Below are positions 6,996-11,315 of a stretch of DNA of 11,315 bases, one piece after another (positions within the stretch are counted from its first letter, which is position 1; each line of letters begins with the position of its first letter). Under the pieces are notes generated by a model. The model was not told the DNA's origin. It did not search any database and saw nothing but the letters and a program-made list of their open reading frames with translations. This DNA comes from Bradyrhizobium sp. (GTDB lineage: Bacteria; Pseudomonadota; Alphaproteobacteria; Rhizobiales; Xanthobacteraceae). The stretch is taken from assembly GCA_028290165.1 (NCBI GenBank), contig JAQGKJ010000464.1, forward strand, positions 1 to 11,315. The letters run 5' to 3'. The position numbers were made by a program, and so were the translations under genes.

Positions 6996-8093
6996 ATGAC
7001 AATGGGCCGGGGCGAGGCGGAAAGCGCCGCATCAAGGGGCGAAACATTGCCATCCGAGAACAGATTCTTGATGGGGCTGAGGCTGGAACTCGCCTATTTC
7101 GGCGGCGTTCCCTGGCTGCGGGGTCGGCGGTCCGGCGGCGCCGGCGTTGTCTTGCGGTTCGAGCACGTGCGGCCGCGCCGCTCGGCACCGTTTCAGCCGC
7201 TGAAATCCCGCGAAATCACGCCGAGATTTCTCGATCGGACGATCCGGGCGCTGAAGCGCTGGAAGTACGATATCGTTTCAATGGACGAGGTTTGCCAGCG
7301 GGCGATGGCGCCGGCCTCGCGAAGGCGATTTGTGTGCCTGACCTTCGACGGCGCCTACAAGGATCTGATCACATCGGCCTATCCCGTGCTCTCGAAGTAC
7401 GGCGTTCCCTTCACCGTTTATGTGCCCACCGCATTCCCCGACGGCCTTGGCGAGGCATGGTGGCTCGCGCTGGAAGAGGTGATCGCGCGCGAAAATCGCC
7501 TCAGCCTGGTGATGGGTCGCAAGGAACAGCGTTTTAATATCGGCCAGACAGCCGAAAAATATCAGCTCTACGAATTTCTCGAGGGCTGGATGCGCTCGCT
7601 GGCGCCGTCGGATCTCTCGGCGGCGATCAGGGATCTCTGCAAGCGCTACTCGGTCGACCTCGCGGCGCTATCGCGCGACGCATCGATGGGCTGGCATGAT
7701 CTGGCGAAGCTTGCGGCCGATCCGCACGTGACGATCGGAAGCGCGACAGTGAACTATCCTGTCCTCTCGAACCTGAAAGACGCCGCCGCGCAGCGCGAGA
7801 TGACGATGGGCAGGGCGGTGGCGCAGGCCGCGTTCCGCCGCGATGTCAGGCATTTCGCCTATCCGTTCGGCGATCGCGCGGCCTTTCGCCGGCTTCATGT
7901 CGTGATGGCCGAGGAGGCGGGCTTTGCCACTGCAGCGTCGGCAATCCCTGGCATTGTGCAGGGAGAAGGCCGAACCAACCTGCAGACGTTGCCGCGCGTT
8001 GCCTGGGACGGACGGCAACGTTCGCTGCGCGTCATGCGCGTGATTCTCTCGGGCGCCACGTTTCCGCCGGTGCGGGCCGCTCAGACACGCTAA
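6996..8093 (+). CDS. NodB-fold polysaccharide deacetylase homologue with lost metal ligands (probable pseudoenzyme)
   Basis: The protein has 365 residues from ATG 6996; ATG 7002 (GAG eight bases upstream) is equally possible, and ATG 7071 would remove 25 residues. The layout is that of the alphaproteobacterial polysaccharide deacetylase family: [12 protein letters not shown] (51-62), [24 protein letters not shown] (91-99), motif 1 at 116-120, [21 protein letters not shown] (136-156), [13 protein letters not shown] (231-243), motif 2 at 247-254 and [11 protein letters not shown] (287-297). Active members carry TFDD and H-T-x-x-H, which supply one Asp and two His to a divalent metal. Here motif 1 reads TFDGA, keeping the base D118 but with G119 for the metal Asp. 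Motif 2 reads GSATVNY, with A250 and Y254 for both His. The reading frame is intact. A sugar-binding or regulatory role is more likely than hydrolysis. No signal peptide is seen. Its 3' end overlaps the convergent DUF2842 gene by four bases. Confidence 0.88.
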   Translation: MTMGRGEAESAASRGETLPSENRFLMGLRLELAYFGGVPWLRGRRSGGAGVVLRFEHVRPRRSAPFQPLKSREITPRFLDRTIRALKRWKYDIVSMDEVCQRAMAPASRRRFVCLTFDGAYKDLITSAYPVLSKYGVPFTVYVPTAFPDGLGEAWWLALEEVIARENRLSLVMGRKEQRFNIGQTAEKYQLYEFLEGWMRSLAPSDLSAAIRDLCKRYSVDLAALSRDASMGWHDLAKLAADPHVTIGSATVNYPVLSNLKDAAAQREMTMGRAVAQAAFRRDVRHFAYPFGDRAAFRRLHVVMAEEAGFATAASAIPGIVQGEGRTNLQTLPRVAWDGRQRSLRVMRVILSGATFPPVRAAQTR

Positions 8094-8296
8094 CGATCAG
8101 GCCGCGCCATCCAGCTGATGATCGGCATCGCCGGCAGCACCCATCCAATGCCGGCCACGACATAGAAGACGGCCTGCAACAGCCCGGAGTTTGCAAGCCA
8201 CGGCGTTTGCGCCACCGTCATTCCCATCAGCGACCACACCACCACCAGCACCAGCAGCGCGATGGTTCCGAAGAATTTGCGGGTACGGATAGTCAT
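8090..8296 (-). CDS. Small two-helix membrane protein, DUF2842 family
   Basis: This 68-residue protein has a basic N-terminus ([10 protein letters not shown]), a first membrane helix at about 10-28 ([15 protein letters not shown]), a short loop with QTPWLANS, and a second helix at about 38-62 ([20 protein letters not shown]). It ends in SWMARPDR. Size and pattern match the DUF2842 family of alphaproteobacteria, whose function is not known. An ORF extending to ATG 8374 would add a Pro/Ser-rich stretch unlike the family and would begin upstream of the likely promoter, so ATG 8296 is preferred, although no strong Shine-Dalgarno precedes it. Its stop overlaps the stop of the deacetylase homologue. 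It is divergent from heme A synthase, which suggests but does not prove a link to respiration. Confidence 0.85.
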   Translation of the reverse strand: MTIRTRKFFGTIALLVLVVVWSLMGMTVAQTPWLANSGLLQAVFYVVAGIGWVLPAMPIISWMARPDR

Positions 8297-8330
8297 GACG
8301 GAAATGTGCGGCTCGCTCGAGGAGGGCGCC

Positions 8331-8358
8331 TTGCGCGCGGGAAGGGGCGGACTATAAG
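8331..8358 (+). promoter_or_regulatory. Putative sigma-70-type promoter of the heme A synthase gene
   Basis: A TTGCGC -35-like box (8331-8336) is separated by 16 bases from TATAAG (8353-8358, five of six matches to the -10 consensus). This would start transcription near 8365, leaving a leader of about 25 bases. The -10 is convincing, the -35 only moderate. Confidence 0.4.
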
Positions 8359-8378
8359 GTGCGCGCAAATTCATTCAA
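8351..8378 (-). promoter_or_regulatory. Putative promoter of the DUF2842 gene, sharing the -10 box
   Basis: On the minus strand TTGAAT (8378-8373) is followed after 16 bases by TATAGT (8356-8351), five of six matches to the -10 consensus. It would start transcription near 8344, about 48 bases before ATG 8296. Its -10 box overlaps that of the rightward promoter, so the two polymerases would compete for the same site. Confidence 0.4.
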
Positions 8379-8389
8379 GCGCAGCTTCG

Positions 8390-9481
8390 ATGACCGGTAT
8401 TTCAAGTCAACAGGCAGCAGATCACCGCGCGGTCAGATGGTGGCTGGTCTCGATTGCCGTCCTGATCGCGATCATGGTGCTGGTCGGTGGTGCTACGCGC
8501 CTCACCGAGTCCGGGCTTTCGATTGTCGAGTGGAAACCGGTCACCGGCGCGCTGCCTCCGCTCAATCAAGAACAATGGGCGCAGGCGTTCGACGCCTACA
8601 AGGCCATCCCGCAATATCGCGAACTGAACTCCGGCATGAACCTTGGTGAGTTCAAGACGATTTTCTGGTGGGAATGGAGCCACCGGCTGCTCGGGCGCGT
8701 GATCGGGGTCGCCTATCTCCTGCCATTTCTCTGGTTCCTGTGGCGCGGTGTTTTGGGCGCGGACTTGAGGCGGCGGCTGTGGCTGATCTTCGGCCTCGGC
8801 GCGCTGCAGGGCGCGGTCGGCTGGTGGATGGTGGCCTCGGGCCTCTCGCTGCGGGTCGAGGTTTCGCACTATCGCCTCGCCACTCACCTGGTGCTGGCGC
8901 TGCTTATTTTCGCAGCTATCGTCTGGACGCTGCGCAGGCTCGCGGACCGGCCGCCTCTGGCCATATCTTCGCGGCTGAAGTTCACCAGCGCGGCGCTGGT
9001 GGTGCTGACCTTCGTGCAGCTTTATCTGGGCGCGCTGGTCGCGGGCCTGCGCGCAGGCAAGATCTACAACACCTGGCCGGATATCGACGGCGCGCTGATC
9101 CCATCCGCAACGCGGCTGTTCTTCGAGGAGCCGTGGTGGCGTAATCTGTTGGACAACACGCTGACCGTGCAATTCGAGCATCGCATGGTTGCCTACGTGC
9201 TGTTTGCGCTGGCGGCGTTGCATGTGGTGGACGCGGTTTGGTCGCGGGCCGGGGCCGCCGCGGTCAATGGTGCGTTATGGCTGGCGGCGGCGATCACGCT
9301 GCAGGCGACGCTCGGCATTCTCACGCTGCTCAATCAGGTTCCGATCGCTCTCGCGCTTGCACATCAGGCCGTTGCAATCGCGGTACTGACGCTGGCGATC
9401 TTCCAGGCCGAACGATTGGCCGTCCGGCAGGTGGAATCGAAACCGCAGAAGCTGGTGCTGCCGGTCAGCCAACACGGCTGA
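8390..9481 (+). CDS. ctaA: Heme A synthase, COX15/CtaA type 2
   Basis: This inner-membrane enzyme oxidises the C8 methyl of heme O to the formyl group of heme A, the cofactor of aa3-type cytochrome c oxidase. It has 363 residues, the usual length for alphaproteobacterial COX15. Eight membrane helices are expected; clear ones include about 16-33, 103-118, 165-180, 198-218, 265-282, 294-312 and 320-337. Diagnostic motifs are [21 protein letters not shown] (33-53), [10 protein letters not shown] with E95 and H98, SHYRLATH (H160 and H166), the segment [12 protein letters not shown] (227-238), [10 protein letters not shown] with H264, and ALAHQA with H325. The conserved histidines are the expected heme ligands. 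There is no Cys pair, as is normal for this type. ATG 8390 is chosen because translation from it begins directly before the first helix; the longer reading frame from 8207 runs antisense to DUF2842 and adds an unrelated His-rich stretch. Confidence 0.95.
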   Translation: MTGISSQQAADHRAVRWWLVSIAVLIAIMVLVGGATRLTESGLSIVEWKPVTGALPPLNQEQWAQAFDAYKAIPQYRELNSGMNLGEFKTIFWWEWSHRLLGRVIGVAYLLPFLWFLWRGVLGADLRRRLWLIFGLGALQGAVGWWMVASGLSLRVEVSHYRLATHLVLALLIFAAIVWTLRRLADRPPLAISSRLKFTSAALVVLTFVQLYLGALVAGLRAGKIYNTWPDIDGALIPSATRLFFEEPWWRNLLDNTLTVQFEHRMVAYVLFALAALHVVDAVWSRAGAAAVNGALWLAAAITLQATLGILTLLNQVPIALALAHQAVAIAVLTLAIFQAERLAVRQVESKPQKLVLPVSQHG

Positions 9482-9493
9482 ATTTCGGTTGCA

Positions 9494-9922
9494 CTAGCAA
9501 TAGCCGTAGACGCCGCAGGCGTAGGGCAGGCGATCCCAATAGGAGACATAGGGGCCGCCGTAATAGGCGCCCTGGTAATCGTACGAATAAGGCGATCCGT
9601 AGTAGCCCGGGAGCGTCAATGAGCCCGGCAGCAGCGGCGCACCGAACCATGGTGCGGCGACGTAGGGAACATCGGCGTAAACCGGCGTGAACAGCACCTC
9701 CGCGGTCTCATAGCCGTAAACCCGAGGCGCGTACGGCCGGCGATAGGCGTACGGCGCGCCATAGGAAATGGTGGTCCTGAAATTGTAATGCGGCCGCGGT
9801 AGTCCGGCGGGCAATATGATGGCGGTGCGATGCCAGCCCCGGCGCGCTACGGTCTGGTCGGCGCTCTCAGTGGCTCCGCTGGCGACGACAGCGACAAGTA
9901 GTGCAATCGTGAAGCGCAACAT
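9494..9922 (-). CDS. Small tyrosine-rich secreted protein, function unknown
   Basis: I do not recognise a family. The 142-residue product begins with a typical Sec signal peptide (MLRFTIALLVAVVASG, likely cleaved near residue 21). The mature part is rich in Tyr, Pro and Gly: 21 tyrosines in all, with short recurrences such as PYAY, VYGY, GYYG and AYYG. It ends in YACGVYGYC, with the only two cysteines at 136 and 142, which could form a disulfide. A basic ARRGWHR segment opens the mature chain. The start at ATG 9922 is well supported by CGGAG six bases upstream; the longer frame to 10087 has no such site and would bury the signal peptide. The gene converges with heme A synthase, leaving 12 bases between stops. 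A periplasmic or surface location is inferred from the signal; no enzyme motif is visible. Confidence 0.75.
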   Translation of the reverse strand: MLRFTIALLVAVVASGATESADQTVARRGWHRTAIILPAGLPRPHYNFRTTISYGAPYAYRRPYAPRVYGYETAEVLFTPVYADVPYVAAPWFGAPLLPGSLTLPGYYGSPYSYDYQGAYYGGPYVSYWDRLPYACGVYGYC

Positions 9923-9928
9923 CGGTTG

Positions 9929-9933
9929 CTCCG
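9929..9933 (-). promoter_or_regulatory. Ribosome binding site fixing the start of the Tyr-rich protein
   Basis: On the minus strand CGGAG lies six bases before ATG 9922, the best Shine-Dalgarno site of the small genes here. It decides between this start and the longer open frame. Confidence 0.6.
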
Positions 9934-9956
9934 AATGATGATTTCGGCGTGGCGCC

Positions 9957-9985
9957 AGTATATCGCAGCCTCCGGCGCGCGGCAG
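9957..9985 (-). promoter_or_regulatory. Weak candidate promoter for the Tyr-rich protein gene
   Basis: On the minus strand TATACT (9962-9957) matches the -10 consensus at five of six bases. The -35 position 17 bases upstream reads CTGCCG (9985-9980), a poor match. It overlaps the inverted repeat CTCCGGC (9970-9976) / GCCGGAG (9988-9994), inside which lies the 10-base palindrome GGCAGCTGCC (9981-9990). This is positional inference only. Confidence 0.22.
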
Positions 9986-10040
9986 CTGCCGGAGAGGGCC
10001 ATTTGAAATTATGGCTAAGGCCTTGCCCCCATCCGACAGC

Positions 10041-10076
10041 GTCATCCCCGATGTGCACTGCACATCGGGGAATGAC
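10041..10076 (-). terminator. Long perfect palindrome downstream of metY, possible terminator or dispersed repeat
   Basis: Positions 10046-10070 form a perfect inverted repeat: 12-base arms starting CCCCGATG around one central base. It is extended by GTCAT (10041-10045) and ATGAC (10072-10076) with a one-base bulge. It lies eight bases after the end of metY, where a terminator would be expected, and a GC-rich stem with a 5-base loop would form on either strand. No T tract follows on either side, so a strict intrinsic terminator is not shown. GTCAT-flanked hairpins of this sort are also typical of dispersed intergenic repeats in this bacterial group. Confidence 0.45.
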
Positions 10077-10083
10077 GAATGCC

Positions 10084-11315
10084 TCACCCGGTCAGCGCCT
10101 GCTCGAGATCGGCGATCAGATCTTCCTTGTCCTCGATGCCGATCGACAGCCGCACCACGTCGGGGGCGGCGCCGGATTTGACCTTGGCGGCATCGTCGAG
10201 CTGGCTGTGGGTGGTCGAGGCAGGGTGGATCACAAGCGAGCGGGTGTCGCCGACATTGGCGAGGTGCGAGAACAGTTTCAGGTTCGATACCAGGTTGACG
10301 CCGGCCTCGTAGCCGCCCTTGAGGCTGAAGGTGAACACCGCGCCGGCGCCCTTCGGCGCATATTTGCGCGCCAGGTTGTTGTATTTGTCGCCGGAGAGGC
10401 CGGCGTAATTCACCGCGGCCACCGCGGGATGGCCTGAGAGAAATTCCGCGACCGCCTTGGCGTTATCGCAATGCTTTTGCATGCGCAGCGGCAGCGTCTC
10501 GATGCCGGTCAGGATCAGAAACGCGTTGAACGGCGACAGCGCCGGCCCGAGATCGCGCAACCCCAGTACGCGGCAAGCGATCGCAAACGCAAAATTGCCA
10601 AAGGTCTCCTGCAGCTTGATGCCGTGATATTCCGGTCGCGGCTCGCTCAGCATCGGATATTTGTTGTCCTTCGACCAGTCGAAGGTGCCGGCATCGACGA
10701 TAATGCCGCCGATCGAGTTGCCGTGGCCTGCGAGAAACTTGGTCAGCGAATGCACGACGATATCGGCGCCGTGATCGATCGGACGGATCAGATAGGGCGT
10801 CGCCAGCGTGTTATCGACAATCAGGGGAACACCGGCCTCGCGAGCGACCGCGGAGATCGCCTCGATGTCGGTGATGCTGCCGGCGGGATTGGCAATGGAT
10901 TCGATGAAGACCGCCTTGGTGTGCGGCGTGACCGCGCGCTTGAAACTCTCGGTGTCGTCGGGGTCGGCCCATACGACGTTCCAGCCAAAACTCTTGAAGG
11001 CGTGAGTGAACTGATTGATCGAGCCGCCGTAGAGCTTGCGCGCGGCGATGAACTCGTCGCCGGGTCGCAACAATTGCTGGAGCGCGACGACCTGGGCGGC
11101 ATGCCCTGAAGCAACGGCGAGCGCCGCGGTGCCGCCTTCAAGTGCGGCGACGCGTTCCTCGAGGACGGCGTTGGTCGGATTTCCAATCCGGGTATAGATA
11201 TTGCCGAACGCCTGCAGCCCGAACAGCGAGGCGGCGTGATCGGCGTCGTTGAACACGAATGATGTGGTTTGATAGATCGGCGTCACCCGCGCGCCGGTGG
11301 TGGGATCGGGTTGCG
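10084..11315 (-). CDS. metY: O-acetylhomoserine sulfhydrylase (PLP-dependent Cys/Met metabolism enzyme), 5' end cut by window
   Basis: This cytoplasmic PLP enzyme makes homocysteine from O-acetylhomoserine and sulfide (methionine biosynthesis). The frame stays open through the window end: QPDPTTGARV precedes TPIYQTTSFVF, the usual near-N-terminal motif, so GTG 11286 is an internal Val and roughly 15-20 residues are missing. Within the visible 410 codons are YTRIGNPTN (cofactor phosphate contact by the neighbouring subunit), ALASGH-like AVASGHAAQ, ESIANPAGSITD, PLIVDNTLATPYL with the PLP-ring Asp, and HSLTKFLAGHGNSIGG with the Schiff-base lysine codon at 10740-10738. The closing region has SHLANVGDTRSLVIHPASTTH and VRLSIGIEDKEDLIADLEQAL. 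These point to the MetY/MetZ branch (about 425-430 residues) rather than MetB or MetC. Nothing unusual is seen. Its downstream side holds the palindrome at 10041-10076. Confidence 0.95.
   Translation of the reverse strand, partial: QPDPTTGARVTPIYQTTSFVFNDADHAASLFGLQAFGNIYTRIGNPTNAVLEERVAALEGGTAALAVASGHAAQVVALQQLLRPGDEFIAARKLYGGSINQFTHAFKSFGWNVVWADPDDTESFKRAVTPHTKAVFIESIANPAGSITDIEAISAVAREAGVPLIVDNTLATPYLIRPIDHGADIVVHSLTKFLAGHGNSIGGIIVDAGTFDWSKDNKYPMLSEPRPEYHGIKLQETFGNFAFAIACRVLGLRDLGPALSPFNAFLILTGIETLPLRMQKHCDNAKAVAEFLSGHPAVAAVNYAGLSGDKYNNLARKYAPKGAGAVFTFSLKGGYEAGVNLVSNLKLFSHLANVGDTRSLVIHPASTTHSQLDDAAKVKSGAAPDVVRLSIGIEDKEDLIADLEQALTG

Noticed and set aside
8297..8374. N-terminal extension of DUF2842 to ATG 8374
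   Set aside because: The added residues are Pro/Ser-rich and overlap the promoter elements; the family starts just before the first helix.
8207..8389. 5' extension of heme A synthase to ATG 8207
   Set aside because: It would be antisense to DUF2842, adds a His-rich run unlike the family, and starts upstream of the likely promoter.
8402..9223. Minus-strand open frame of 273 codons
   Set aside because: Antisense to heme A synthase; Gln/Arg-rich product without motifs.
10471..11109. Plus-strand open frame of 212 codons
   Set aside because: Antisense to metY, which carries all PLP-fold motifs.
11284..11286. GTG 11286 as the metY start
   Set aside because: The frame stays open upstream and encodes the conserved QPDPTTGARV stretch, so the gene is cut by the window rather than starting here.
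1..11315. Mobile element, toxin-antitoxin, CRISPR or phage module
   Set aside because: No transposase, integrase, terminal inverted repeats with target duplications, regularly spaced repeats or phage-like genes were seen. Gene content and composition are uniform.

Overview
The window is high-GC and gap-free. It reads as the chromosome of an alphaproteobacterium of the Bradyrhizobium / Rhodopseudomonas / Nitrobacter group. This is inferred from protein character, codon use and the neighbourhood of a DUF2842 protein, heme A synthase (COX15/CtaA type 2) and O-acetylhomoserine sulfhydrylase. No database search was possible. No mobile element, tRNA, rRNA or CRISPR array is visible.

Region 1 (about 1-8093) is a cell-surface polysaccharide locus. 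On the minus strand, reading leftwards from 3319, lie a small Wza-type export lipoprotein, a GT4 glycosyltransferase two bases after it, and, after a 116-base gap, a polyprenyl-phosphate hexose-1-phosphate transferase that runs out of the window at base 1. Divergent from these, on the plus strand, is a GumC/Wzz-type inner-membrane co-polymerase fused to a C-terminal BY-kinase-like domain (3487-5688). It is followed convergently by a GNAT/FemAB-like (CelD/BcsL) acyltransferase on the minus strand (5724-6917), and that is divergent from a NodB-fold polysaccharide deacetylase homologue (6996-8093). Together these cover initiation (priming transferase), elongation (GT4), chain-length control and periplasm-spanning export (GumC plus Wza), and sugar acylation and de-acylation functions. 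The set resembles holdfast (hfs) and unipolar-polysaccharide (upp) loci of alphaproteobacteria. No flippase (Wzx) or polymerase (Wzy) is in the window; they may lie beyond base 1 or elsewhere.

The most notable point is that two proteins of this locus look like pseudoenzymes. The deacetylase homologue has lost all three metal ligands of the NodB fold: the TFDD motif reads TFDG, and the H-x-x-x-H motif reads A-x-x-x-Y. The GumC C-terminal domain has the shape of a BY-kinase, but its P-loop has no lysine and its Walker A' has lost the second aspartate.

Region 2 (8090-11315) is housekeeping. It holds a small two-helix membrane protein (DUF2842), heme A synthase for cytochrome oxidase maturation, a small tyrosine-rich secreted protein of unknown role, and the 5'-truncated O-acetylhomoserine sulfhydrylase (metY) of methionine/cysteine metabolism. 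The DUF2842 and heme A synthase genes diverge from a short spacer in which two promoter-like sequences face each other across one shared -10 box.

Regulatory sequence is concentrated in four spacers: 1405-1520 (three related TTAA-centred repeats), 3320-3486 (GGTTAA half-sites and a hairpin covering the wza-like start codon), 6918-6995, and 8297-8389.
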